DNA of 62,247 nt, taken from Paracoccus sp. (in: a-proteobacteria) (GTDB taxonomy: Bacteria; Pseudomonadota; Alphaproteobacteria; Rhodobacterales; Rhodobacteraceae). The notes under the pieces are model-generated. The model saw only the letters and a list, made by a program, of their open reading frames with translations. It had not been told where the DNA came from and searched no databases. Shown one piece after another: positions 37,206-45,509 of this stretch. Made by a program: the position numbers and the translations under genes. Location: positions 1 through 62,247 of the forward strand of contig NZ_JAUVVF010000014.1 in NCBI RefSeq assembly GCF_030604785.1. Direction: 5' to 3'. Numbering within the stretch: position 1 is the first letter of the stretch; the number at the start of each line of letters is the position of its first letter.

Positions 37206-37211
37206 CGATCC

Positions 37212-37871
37212 TCAGCCAAGGCTCAGATTGCTGATGCTGGCCCGCAGCCGCGTCGCCGTGTCATCGCTGTCGGCCGAGACCGCGACCCCCACCAGCGCCT
37301 CGGGCTCGGGGCCGAAGGCCCGGGCGTGATCGCGTGCCAGATCGGTCTCCACGCGGCCCTCGCCGGTGCCCGCCGGGCGCTGGACGATGGTGAAGCCGCG
37401 CCCGCGCATATAGGGGCTGGGCAGGATGCTGCCGGGGGCGTGGTTGCCGCCCCAGACATGCATTATCACCCGTGCCGAGCGGTTCGACAGCAGCCGCTGC
37501 GGGCTGGTGCCGGGGCGCAGGCTCCGGGCCGAGGCCGCATCCATGAAGATGAAGTACAGCGCGATGTTGCGGTCGTCGCCGCCCTTGCGCGACAGGTCGG
37601 TGGCGGGGACGCTTTCGCTGACGGACCAGTTCCAGCGCGCCTGCCGCGCGCCACGCAGCGCCGGATCAAGCCCGCGATAGATCAGCGAGGAACTCTGATC
37701 GGCCGCGATCCCCAGCTGAGCGCCCTCCAGCGCATAGCGCGTCGGGGTCAGGCGCGGAAAGGTCAGCGCCTGCCAGCCTCCGTCAAAGGCCAGGGTCGCC
37801 GCCTGCGCGCGCGCGACCCATGGCGCGGCCAGCGCGGCGCCAAGGACGGTCAGGGCCATGCGTCGTTTCAT
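37212..37871 (-). CDS. DUF3047 domain protein, exported
   Basis: A 219-residue protein with a signal peptide (MKRRMALTVLGAALAAPWV, cleavage after ARAQA). The mature part fits DUF3047: an early WQALTFPRLTPTRYAL segment, the RWNWSVSESVPATDL block and the conserved IMHVWGGNHAPG. The family is thought to adopt a carbohydrate-binding-like beta sandwich in the periplasm but has no proven function. GGAGG precedes the ATG at 37871. It is divergent from the SelD-like flavoprotein and lies next to the membrane redox/transport locus. Confidence 0.82.
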   Translation of the reverse strand: MKRRMALTVLGAALAAPWVARAQAATLAFDGGWQALTFPRLTPTRYALEGAQLGIAADQSSSLIYRGLDPALRGARQARWNWSVSESVPATDLSRKGGDDRNIALYFIFMDAASARSLRPGTSPQRLLSNRSARVIMHVWGGNHAPGSILPSPYMRGRGFTIVQRPAGTGEGRVETDLARDHARAFGPEPEALVGVAVSADSDDTATRLRASISNLSLG

Positions 37872-37972
37872 CGGGTGCCTCCGTATCTGTCTCATGCTAG
37901 ATACGCCCGCCCGCCGCACGCCGTGGCGGTATCACGGCAAAGTGAGGCGGGCCTGCGAGAGGGATTAGGGTC

Positions 37973-39073
37973 ATGCGGATCATCCTGCTTGGCGGCGGCC
38001 ATGCCCATATCGGCGTCCTGCGCCTGTGGGCCGAGCGTCCGTCGCGCCGTCCCGAGGGGCCGATCCTGCTGGCCGATCCGGGGGCGGGGGCCTGGTATAG
38101 CGGCATGCTGCCCGGCCATGTCGCGGGGCACTATCCTGCGCGCGCGCTGATGATCGACCTGCCGCGCCTGTGCGACCGCGCCGCCGTGACGCGGGTCGAG
38201 GCTGCCGCCGATGCCGTCGATCCCGTCCGGCGCCGTGTCAGGATCGGCGGGTCCTGGCACGATTTCGGCCTGCTGTCGCTGGATATCGGCGTCCATGCCC
38301 GGATGGACGCGCTGCCCGGCTTTGCGGAACACGCGCTGGCGGTCAAGCCTCTGGGCGCCTTCGCCGAGGGCTGGGCCCGTTGGCTGGCAAAGGCTCCGCC
38401 CGCGCCGCGCGTGGCGGTGATCGGCGCGGGCCTCGGCGGGGCCGAGATCGCGCTGGCCATGGCGCATCGCCTTGGCCCCGCCGCGCGCGTCGCGCTGATC
38501 GAGGCGGGGTCCCAGCCCCTGCCGGGCCTTGGCGCGCGAGCGCGGGCGATGGTGCTGGCGGCGCTGGACCGGCGCGGCATCGGGGTCGTCACCGGCACCG
38601 CCGTCACGCGGATCGAGGCGGACGCGCTGCATCTGGCCGATGGCCGCATCCACGGCGCCGACCTGATCGTCGGCGCGGCGGGCGCGCGGCCGCATGGCTG
38701 GCTGGAGGGCTCAGGCCTGACCGATGCGCGCGGCTTCGTCCCGGTCGGCCCCACGCTTCAGCATCCCGAATATCCGCATGTCCTTGCCGTGGGCGATTGC
38801 GCCGAGATGCTGGCCAGCCCGCGCCCCAAGGCGGGCGTCCATGCCGTGCGCCAGGGGCCGGATCTCGCCCATAACCTTGCCGCGCTGGCCGCTGGCCGCC
38901 CGCTTCGGCCCCATCGCCCGCAGCGCGATTTCCTCAAGCTGGTCTCGTTGGGCGAGCGCCGGGCGATTGCGCTCTGGGGCGGTCTGGCCCTTGGCGGGGC
39001 CGGGGGCAGCGCGCTTCTGTGGCGGCTGAAGGACCGGATCGACCGGGGCTTCATGGCACGCGGGCGCTGCTAG
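37973..39073 (+). CDS. Pyridine nucleotide-disulfide oxidoreductase family flavoprotein (SelD N-terminus type)
   Basis: A 366-residue flavoprotein starting RIILLGGGHAHIGVLRLWAE, the distinctive opening of the family that forms the N-terminal half of fused SelD proteins (Nterm_to_SelD). A second nucleotide motif, VAVIGAGLGGAEIALAMA, lies near residue 140 and a C-terminal FAD contact HVLAVGDCAEM near 265. No redox-active CxxC is seen, so it resembles NDH-2-like dehydrogenases. There is no selD, selA or selB in the window. It is convergent with, and overlaps by 4 bases, the YnjD-like ATPase gene. Confidence 0.85.
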   Translation: MRIILLGGGHAHIGVLRLWAERPSRRPEGPILLADPGAGAWYSGMLPGHVAGHYPARALMIDLPRLCDRAAVTRVEAAADAVDPVRRRVRIGGSWHDFGLLSLDIGVHARMDALPGFAEHALAVKPLGAFAEGWARWLAKAPPAPRVAVIGAGLGGAEIALAMAHRLGPAARVALIEAGSQPLPGLGARARAMVLAALDRRGIGVVTGTAVTRIEADALHLADGRIHGADLIVGAAGARPHGWLEGSGLTDARGFVPVGPTLQHPEYPHVLAVGDCAEMLASPRPKAGVHAVRQGPDLAHNLAALAAGRPLRPHRPQRDFLKLVSLGERRAIALWGGLALGGAGGSALLWRLKDRIDRGFMARGRC

Positions 39074-39705
39074 GCCAGCGCGACCACCGGCCCGCCCGCC
39101 GCCGCCGCGTCCTGCGGATCGTGCGAGACCATCAGCACCGGCACGCCCCGCGCGGCGGCATGGTCGAAGACAAAGCGCCGGATCTCGTCGCGCAGGGCCA
39201 TGTCCAGCTTGCCGAAAGGCTCGTCCAGCAGCAGCGCCTCGGGGGCGGCCAGCAGCGTTCGCATCAACGCCGCGCGCGCCCTCTGCCCGCCCGATAGGGT
39301 GGCCGGATCGCGGGGGCCCAGGCCCGCCAGACCGGCCTCGGTCAGGGCATGCTCGACCGCCTGCGCGCGGGCGCTCCGGCCCCGGATGCGCGGGTCTAGG
39401 CCAAAGGCCAGATTGCCCGCAAGGCTCAGATGCGGGAACAGCAGCGAGTCCTGGAACATCAGCCCGATGCGGCGGCGTTCGGGCGGCAGGCCGGTCAGGT
39501 CGCGCCCGTTCAGCGTGATCCGGCCCGACAGCGAAAAGCCCGGCGCAAGGCTGCCCGCGATCGCGTCCAGCAGCGTCGACTTGCCGATCCCGGACGGCCC
39601 CATCACCGTTGTCACCGATCCCGGCGAGACGTTCAGCGTCAGGCCCCGGATCAGCGCCGCGCCGTCCGGGCGGGCGATGGTGACGTCGTCCAGGATCAGG
39701 CTCAT
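39070..39705 (-). CDS. ABC transporter ATP-binding protein, YnjD-like
   Basis: A 211-residue ATPase with Walker A GPSGIGKST, signature LSGGQRARAALMRTL, Walker B ALLLDEPFGKLD and the switch His in VLMVSHDPQDA. It lacks the C-terminal regulatory domain of CysA. Length and operon partners fit E. coli YnjD, with ThiQ-like ATPases second best. The ATG at 39705 overlaps the permease stop. It is the last gene of a five-gene operon and its end overlaps the convergent flavoprotein. Confidence 0.88.
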   Translation of the reverse strand: MSLILDDVTIARPDGAALIRGLTLNVSPGSVTTVMGPSGIGKSTLLDAIAGSLAPGFSLSGRITLNGRDLTGLPPERRRIGLMFQDSLLFPHLSLAGNLAFGLDPRIRGRSARAQAVEHALTEAGLAGLGPRDPATLSGGQRARAALMRTLLAAPEALLLDEPFGKLDMALRDEIRRFVFDHAAARGVPVLMVSHDPQDAAAAGGPVVALA

Positions 39706-41384
39706 CGGAAGGCTCCGGCAAGGGCGCGGCGGTCGCGGTGCCACCATGCGGGGATCACGAAGGCGCAGGCATAGGCCAAAAGCGGCACCAGCGCCTGAAG
39801 GCTGGCATAGACGCCCGAGACGCGCCGGTCCGACCCCGAGGCCAGCGTCACGGCCTCGGTCGTCAGGGTCGCGACGCGGCCCGCGCCCAGATACAGCGTC
39901 GGCAGGTATTGCGCCACCGAGACGGCGATGCCGATGGCCCATGCCGTCAGCAGCGGGCGCAGCAGGACCGGCAGCCGCACTGCGACCAGCCGCCGCCACG
40001 GCCCCGCGCCAAGCGCCGCCGCCGTCCGCATCAGGCGCGGGTCCACCGCCCGCCACGGCCCCGACAGCGACAGAAGCACATAGGGAAAGACGAACAGCAT
40101 CTGCCCCATGCCCACCGTCAGCAGGTCGGCCTGAAGCCCCGCGCGCAGGAAGACGACGTTCAGCCCGTAGAGGAATCCGATCTGCGGCACCAGCAGCGGC
40201 AGCAGGATCAGCCATTCCGCCCGCATCCGCGCGGGCGCCGCCTGAAGCCATGCGACAGCCAGCGCCAGCGACAGGCCGGCCGTCGCCCCCGCCAGCAGCA
40301 CCGAGGTCGTCAGCGCCCGCCGCCAGCCCGGCGCGGCCATGGACCACGCGTTCAGCGACCAGGTCTCGGGCAGGATCTGCGGAAAGGACCAGCGGAATGC
40401 CAGCGACCAGATCGCCAGCGCCGCCATGGCCAGCAGCCCCGCCGCCATCAGCACCAGACCCGCAGCGCCCGCCAGCCGCAACAGCGCGCCCACCAGCCAG
40501 CCCGGCGCGCGGGCCGGGCCGCGCCGGCCGCGCGCCAGCCAGACCGGCCCCAGCCGCGCGGCCAGACGCTCGGCCCCCCAGGCTGCAGCGATGACCGCGC
40601 CCGCCAGCCCCGCCTGCAGGATCGCCCCGGCGGATGCGGGCAGGATCATCGCCAGATCGGGGCTGGCGAACCAGCGCGTGACCGCGACCCCCAGAACCGG
40701 CGGATTGGCCGGTCCAAGGATGATCGCCATCTCGACATTCGAGACCGAATAGACCAGCACCACCCAGAAGGGCAGGCGCAGCATCGGCCAGATCGCGGGC
40801 AGGACCAGCCGCAGCCAGACCGCCCCGGGCCCGTAGCCAAGCGCCCGCCCCATCGCCATGATCCGCGCCAGCGGCACCTGCCCAAGCGCGGCCAGGATCA
40901 CCAGCATCAGGAACGGGATCTCCTTGACCATCAGCCCCAGCATCAGCGCCATGCCCCACGGGTCGTTGACGCTGGCGATGCCGGGCGGGCGCGTCCAGTC
41001 CATCAGCGGCGCCAGGGCGCGCGCGATCCAGCCCGAGGGCGCCAGCAGGAAGGCCATGCCGATTGCCAGCGCCGCATGCGGCACCGCCAGGAACGGCGCC
41101 AGCCAGCGCGCGGCCCGCGCCGCCGACAGCCGCCCCTGCAACGCCTGAACCAGCGCCAGCGCGATCAGCAGCGACAGGATCGCCGCCCCCAGCCCGCTGA
41201 CCAGCGACAGCCGGATGCTGCCGCCCAGACCGGGCAAGGCGAAAAGCTGCCGCCAGGGGTCCAGCGACGGCGTCTCGCGGCCAAGGGCGGGCATGATGCC
41301 AAAGGCCGCCCGCCCGGTCTGCCACAGCCCAAGCGCGACCGGCGCGACCAGCGCGGCCAGGATCAGCGCGGGAACGGCCCTCAT
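39702..41384 (-). CDS. ABC transporter permease, two fused halves, YnjC-like
   Basis: A 560-residue membrane protein of about 12 helices made of two permease modules in tandem, as in YnjC, ThiP and FbpB. EAA-type loops are visible as IMAMGRALGYGPGAVWLRLV in the first half and LMRTAAALGAGPWRRLVAVR in the second. ATG 41384 is preferred over an upstream in-frame start because it makes the usual ATGA overlap with the binding-protein gene. The fused architecture means the transporter works as one permease with two copies of the ATPase. Confidence 0.9.
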   Translation of the reverse strand: MRAVPALILAALVAPVALGLWQTGRAAFGIMPALGRETPSLDPWRQLFALPGLGGSIRLSLVSGLGAAILSLLIALALVQALQGRLSAARAARWLAPFLAVPHAALAIGMAFLLAPSGWIARALAPLMDWTRPPGIASVNDPWGMALMLGLMVKEIPFLMLVILAALGQVPLARIMAMGRALGYGPGAVWLRLVLPAIWPMLRLPFWVVLVYSVSNVEMAIILGPANPPVLGVAVTRWFASPDLAMILPASAGAILQAGLAGAVIAAAWGAERLAARLGPVWLARGRRGPARAPGWLVGALLRLAGAAGLVLMAAGLLAMAALAIWSLAFRWSFPQILPETWSLNAWSMAAPGWRRALTTSVLLAGATAGLSLALAVAWLQAAPARMRAEWLILLPLLVPQIGFLYGLNVVFLRAGLQADLLTVGMGQMLFVFPYVLLSLSGPWRAVDPRLMRTAAALGAGPWRRLVAVRLPVLLRPLLTAWAIGIAVSVAQYLPTLYLGAGRVATLTTEAVTLASGSDRRVSGVYASLQALVPLLAYACAFVIPAWWHRDRRALAGAFR

Positions 41385-42586
41385 TGCGTGTAGCGGCGCG
41401 ACCATTCCTCGGTCAGCAGGGTCATCCAGCTGGCATGCGGCTCAAGCAGCGTTGGCCCCAGATCCTCCAGGCGGGGCAGGGCCTCGGCTTTGGGCAGGGC
41501 GTCGAAAAGCGCCTGCGCCTCGGCATCCAGACGGGCGGGGTCTAGGACCGAGAACGAGCCCAGCACCGTGATGTCCTGCATATGCGCCTGCGCCTCGGGC
41601 GAGATTAGGAAATCGGCCACGACCTTGGCGCCCGCCTTGTTCGCCGCGTTGTAGGGGATCGCCACGAAGCTGACATTGCCGATCATGCCGCCCTCGGTCA
41701 CGAAGACGCGGGCCGTGTCGGGCAGAAGCCCCTCGGCGATGGCGGCGGCGGTCGAGGCCGGATCGAACGACATCGCGATGTCGATCTCGCCATCGTTCAG
41801 CAATTGCTGCTGGATGCCCTGATTTTCGGGCAGGGTGCGGCCCTCGCGCCAGAGGTTCGGACGCAGCGCGTCATACCACTCCCATAGCGGCGCGGTGGTG
41901 GCCTCGAACGTCTCGGGGGTGGCGGGCGCTTGCAGCATGGCGGGGTCGGGGGCCAGTTCGACAAGCGCCTGTTTCAGGAAGGTCGCGCCCATGAAGTTCG
42001 ACACGGCGGGATGCGTCACCCGGCCCGGATGGGCCTCGGCCCAGGTCACGAATTCGGCCATGCTGCGCGGCGGCTCGGGCGCGCGTTCGCTGTCATGGAC
42101 GAAGACGAAGCGCGCCAGCCGCCAGGGGCTTTCCATCCCCTCGACCGGGACGGTGAAATCGACCGAAGCCGGCGCCTCGGGTGACAGGTCCACGAAACGC
42201 GCATTGGGCAGGTCCGCGACAAAGGGGCCGTGCAGAAGGCCCTGTTCCTTCATCGCCAGAAAGTTCGGCCCGTTGATCCAGATGAGGTCCACGGCCCCGC
42301 CCTCATCCCGGCCTGCCGCCTTTTCCGACAGGACGCGGGTCACGGCCTCGGCGGTGTCCGACAGCTTGACCTGCGTGACGGTGACGCCGTAACGCTCGCT
42401 GGTCCGGGCGCTGACCCATTCGATGAAGGCGTTGGTGCGCGCATCGCCGCCCCAAGCGTGCCAGAAGACGTTCTGCCCCCGCGCCTCGTCAAGGACGGCC
42501 TGCCAATCCGTCGTCTCGGCATGCAGGGGGGCGGCAAGGCTCAGGCCAAGGGCCAGCGCCAGCGCCAGCGGGCGGGCTGGGATCAT
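41381..42586 (-). CDS. ABC transporter substrate-binding protein, YnjB-like
   Basis: A 401-residue periplasmic binding protein with a clear signal peptide (hydrophobic residues 6-20, cleavage after PLHAE). The blocks WQAVLDEARGQNVFWHAWGG, DLIWINGPNFLAMKEQGLLHG and SPWRLARFVFVHDSER match the YnjB group, related to thiamine and iron binding proteins. The ligand of this group is not established. The permease gene overlaps its end, and its start lies 3 bases after the CDP-alcohol phosphotransferase gene, so the binding protein is made with a lipid enzyme. Confidence 0.88.
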   Translation of the reverse strand: MIPARPLALALALGLSLAAPLHAETTDWQAVLDEARGQNVFWHAWGGDARTNAFIEWVSARTSERYGVTVTQVKLSDTAEAVTRVLSEKAAGRDEGGAVDLIWINGPNFLAMKEQGLLHGPFVADLPNARFVDLSPEAPASVDFTVPVEGMESPWRLARFVFVHDSERAPEPPRSMAEFVTWAEAHPGRVTHPAVSNFMGATFLKQALVELAPDPAMLQAPATPETFEATTAPLWEWYDALRPNLWREGRTLPENQGIQQQLLNDGEIDIAMSFDPASTAAAIAEGLLPDTARVFVTEGGMIGNVSFVAIPYNAANKAGAKVVADFLISPEAQAHMQDITVLGSFSVLDPARLDAEAQALFDALPKAEALPRLEDLGPTLLEPHASWMTLLTEEWSRRYTQ

Positions 42587-42589
42587 CGT

Positions 42590-43222
42590 TCACTCCTGTC
42601 GATGGGGTCGGTCATGTTCGGGCGAAAAGGCCAGCCAACCCTGATGCCAGCGCGTCAGCGTGGTCAGCAGGCAGGCGGCGGCAAAGAGATAGGCCAGCGT
42701 CGCGAAACCCGCGGGCCAGAGGCATGTCAGCACGAAGACCGCGATCGTCTCGGCCCCTTCGGTCAGTCCGCCCAGGTAGTGGATGCCCTTGGGTCCGTGG
42801 CTCGCGGGGATCGGCCCGCGCCGCGCGGCAATGGCGGCAAAGGCCAGAAAGGACGAGCCCGTCCCGACAAAGGCCGCGATCAGCACGGCGGCGGGCAGCG
42901 CCTGATCCGGCTGGCCGATGGCAAAGCCCAGGGGAAACAGCGCGTAAAAGACGAAATCCAGCGCGATATCCAGAAACGCGCCGCGATCCGTGGGGCGGCC
43001 CTGCCGCGCGATGGCGCCGTCCAGCCCGTCGGCCAGCCTGTTGGCCAGCAGCAGCACCAGCGCCAGCATATAGGCCTGCATCGCCAGCGCCGCGACCGCG
43101 CCCAGCCCTATCAGGAAGCCCGCGACCGACACCTGATCGGCGCCGATCCCCGCCTGCGCCATGCGCCCGGCGACGGGCGCCAGCATGCGCCGCTGCAGCG
43201 GTTGCAGGGCCGCGTCGATCAT
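42590..43222 (-). CDS. CDP-alcohol phosphatidyltransferase family protein, YnjF-like
   Basis: A 210-residue membrane enzyme with about five or six helices. The catalytic motif reads LADGLDGAIARQG followed by DRGAFLDIALD, giving the expected series of four aspartates that bind the metal and CDP-diacylglycerol. Housekeeping PgsA and Pss are encoded elsewhere in relatives. E. coli ynjF lies in the same ynj operon, which supports orthology. The acceptor alcohol is unknown. ATG 43222 overlaps the stop of the upstream fusion gene (ATGA). Confidence 0.88.
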   Translation of the reverse strand: MIDAALQPLQRRMLAPVAGRMAQAGIGADQVSVAGFLIGLGAVAALAMQAYMLALVLLLANRLADGLDGAIARQGRPTDRGAFLDIALDFVFYALFPLGFAIGQPDQALPAAVLIAAFVGTGSSFLAFAAIAARRGPIPASHGPKGIHYLGGLTEGAETIAVFVLTCLWPAGFATLAYLFAAACLLTTLTRWHQGWLAFSPEHDRPHRQE

Positions 43223-45393
43223 GCGCGTCTCCATTCGTGATAGCGGGCCAGCATCGCCATCAGGCGCGGGTTCAGCCGGGCGCGCCGCCACTGGCCGGCA
43301 AGGTTGCGGTTGGCCTCGGACCAGGTGGGATAGGGCAGGACGGTGGACAGCATCCGCGACAGGCCCAGCCCGTTCTGCATGGCCAGCGCGAAGGGGGCCA
43401 GCATCTCGCCCGCCTCGGGGGCGACGATGGTGACGCCCAGAACCCTGTCGCGGCCCTTGGCGGTCACGACCTCGACCAGCCCCTCGGTCGCGCCTTCGGC
43501 GACGGCCCGGTCCAGCGAGGCCAGCGGGTAGCGGGTCACGTCATGCGCCAGGCCGCGTTTCGCGGCTTCGTGCGGGCCCAGCCCCATCCGCGCGATCTGC
43601 GGATCGGTGAAGGTCACGCGCGGCATCGCGGCCAGCTTGCCCTTCTGCCGCCACAGATCGCCAAAGAGCGCGTTCAGCGCGGCCTGCGCGCCCTGATGGC
43701 CCGCCGCATGGGTGAATTGCCACGGCCCCGCGACATCGCCCGCCGCCAGGATATGCGGCCAGGTCGTCTGCAGATGCTCGTTCGTCTCGATTGAGCCGCT
43801 GATCGGGACGCCCAGCCCGTCGAGACCCAGCCCCTCGATCCGGGGCTTGCGGCCGACCGCCACAAGGATCTCGTCGCAGGGCAGGCGGCGTGTGGTGCCG
43901 CCCGCCTCGATCTCCAGCCAGCGCGCCGCGCCTTCGGTCCCGGCGGCCAGTGCGCGCGTGCCGGTCAGCACCGTCACGCCGTCTGCGGCCAGCGCGCCTG
44001 CAATCAGGCTCGCGGTCCGCTCGCCTTCCTGCGGCAGCAGGCGGGGCGCGGCCTCGACCACGGTGACGGCCGATCCCAGCCGCGCCATGGCCTGCGCCAG
44101 TTCCAGACCGATCGGCCCGCCGCCCAGGACGACCAGCCGCGCGGGCAGGCTGCCCCGCTGCGCCAACCGGTCCCACAGCGTTTCCGAGGTCAGCGCGCCC
44201 GCCTCGGCCAGTCCGGGCAGATCGGGCATGACGGGCGCCGCGCCGGTCGCCAGGATGATCGCGCGGGCGGTCAGGCGCCGTGTCAGCCCGTCGGGCAGGG
44301 CGATATCGACCGTCCAGGGATCGGCCAGCCGGGCGCGGCCCTGGATCACCTCGACGCCCAGCCCGCGATAGCGTTCGGCGCTGTCATGGGGGGCGATGGC
44401 GGCGATGGCTGCCCTGATGCGGGCCATGACGGCCGGGAAATCCACTGTGACCGGGCCGGCGGCAATGCCCATTCGGGCGGCGTTGCGGGCGGCATGGGCG
44501 GCCTTTGCGCTGGCGATCAGCGCCTTCGAGGGCACGCAGCCCGTGTTCAGGCAATCGCCGCCCATCCGGTGCGCCTCGACCAGCGTGACCCGCGCCCCCG
44601 CCGAGGCCGCGACATTCGCCGCCACCAGCCCCGCCGAGCCCGCGCCGATGACGATGACGTTGCGGTCAAAGCTGCGTGGCCGGTCGGCGCTGCGGCCCAG
44701 CTGGCGCCGCCGCCACAGGCCAAGGCCCCAACGCGCGATCCAGGGAAACAGGGCCAGCGCCACGAAAGACCCGATGATTCCCGGCGACAGCACGTCCGAG
44801 GGCCGCTCGATCTGGGCAAGCTGGGTGCCCGCATTCACATAGATCGCGGTCGCCGGCAGCATCCCCAGCAGGCTGACCCAGGCATAGGTCCAGACCCGGA
44901 TCGGCGTCAGCCCCATCAGCAGGTTCACCGCGAAGAAGGGCAGCGCCGGCAGGATCCGCAACGAGAACAGGTAGAACGCGCCGTCGCGCTGCAACCCGGC
45001 CTCGATCGCGTCGGCCCGCTCGCCCAGCCGCGCCCCCAGCCGGGCGCGCACCCGGTCGCGCAGCAGGTGGCGCGCGGTCAGAAAGGCCAGCACCGCGCCA
45101 AGGGTCGCGGCCAGCGAGACCAGCACGATCCCCGCCGCCAGCCCGAACAGCGCCCCCGCGCCGAGCGTCAGCCAGACCGCGACCGGCAGCGACAGCGCCG
45201 CCACGGCGACATAGGCCAGGAAGTAGAGCGCGAGGATCGTGACCGGCCTCTCGTCGCGCACTGCCTCAGCCGAGGCGACCAGCGCGCGGATCCGCTCGGG
45301 CTGGCTGATCAGCGGCCAGAGCCACCAGCCCAGGGCCAGCGCGGCGACCAGCACCAGCAGGATGGCCATTGTGGTCCGGGTCTTGTGCGTCAT
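43219..45393 (-). CDS. TVP38/TMEM64 membrane domain fused to a mercuric-reductase-like flavoprotein
   Basis: A 724-residue two-part protein. Residues 1 to about 220 form a DedA-like TVP38/TMEM64 (SNARE-associated) domain with about six helices, including LPVAVWLTLGAGALFGLAAG and the conserved LRILPALPFFAVNLLMGLTP. The rest is a class I flavoprotein disulfide reductase: FAD motif VIVIGAGSAGLVAAN, redox disulfide CLNTGCVPSK, NAD motif VVLGGGPIGLELAQAMA. The C-terminus lacks the Hg-binding Cys pair of true MerA and ends in a HPTxSE-like PYPTWSEANRN. ATG 45393 was chosen before the first helix; an in-frame start 12 codons upstream is possible. First gene of the operon. Confidence 0.88.
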   Translation of the reverse strand: MTHKTRTTMAILLVLVAALALGWWLWPLISQPERIRALVASAEAVRDERPVTILALYFLAYVAVAALSLPVAVWLTLGAGALFGLAAGIVLVSLAATLGAVLAFLTARHLLRDRVRARLGARLGERADAIEAGLQRDGAFYLFSLRILPALPFFAVNLLMGLTPIRVWTYAWVSLLGMLPATAIYVNAGTQLAQIERPSDVLSPGIIGSFVALALFPWIARWGLGLWRRRQLGRSADRPRSFDRNVIVIGAGSAGLVAANVAASAGARVTLVEAHRMGGDCLNTGCVPSKALIASAKAAHAARNAARMGIAAGPVTVDFPAVMARIRAAIAAIAPHDSAERYRGLGVEVIQGRARLADPWTVDIALPDGLTRRLTARAIILATGAAPVMPDLPGLAEAGALTSETLWDRLAQRGSLPARLVVLGGGPIGLELAQAMARLGSAVTVVEAAPRLLPQEGERTASLIAGALAADGVTVLTGTRALAAGTEGAARWLEIEAGGTTRRLPCDEILVAVGRKPRIEGLGLDGLGVPISGSIETNEHLQTTWPHILAAGDVAGPWQFTHAAGHQGAQAALNALFGDLWRQKGKLAAMPRVTFTDPQIARMGLGPHEAAKRGLAHDVTRYPLASLDRAVAEGATEGLVEVVTAKGRDRVLGVTIVAPEAGEMLAPFALAMQNGLGLSRMLSTVLPYPTWSEANRNLAGQWRRARLNPRLMAMLARYHEWRRA

Positions 45394-45509
45394 CGGTCGG
45401 ATCGTCCCTTTGTTCGGCGGGCCGGCCATGAGGTCGGGGCCGCCTGTGAAAGCAGTTACGGGGCCGCGCCCCCTTTTGGTACGTGATCACGAGAACGTGA
45501 GCGTCTCGC

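Noticed and set aside
39738..41393. Long plus-strand frame rich in Arg, Gln and His opposite the permease
   Set aside because: It is the typical shadow of a hydrophobic gene read in reverse in GC-rich DNA.
43219..45393. Mercury resistance locus
   Set aside because: The flavoprotein lacks the C-terminal Cys pair of MerA, and there is no merR, merT or merP nearby.
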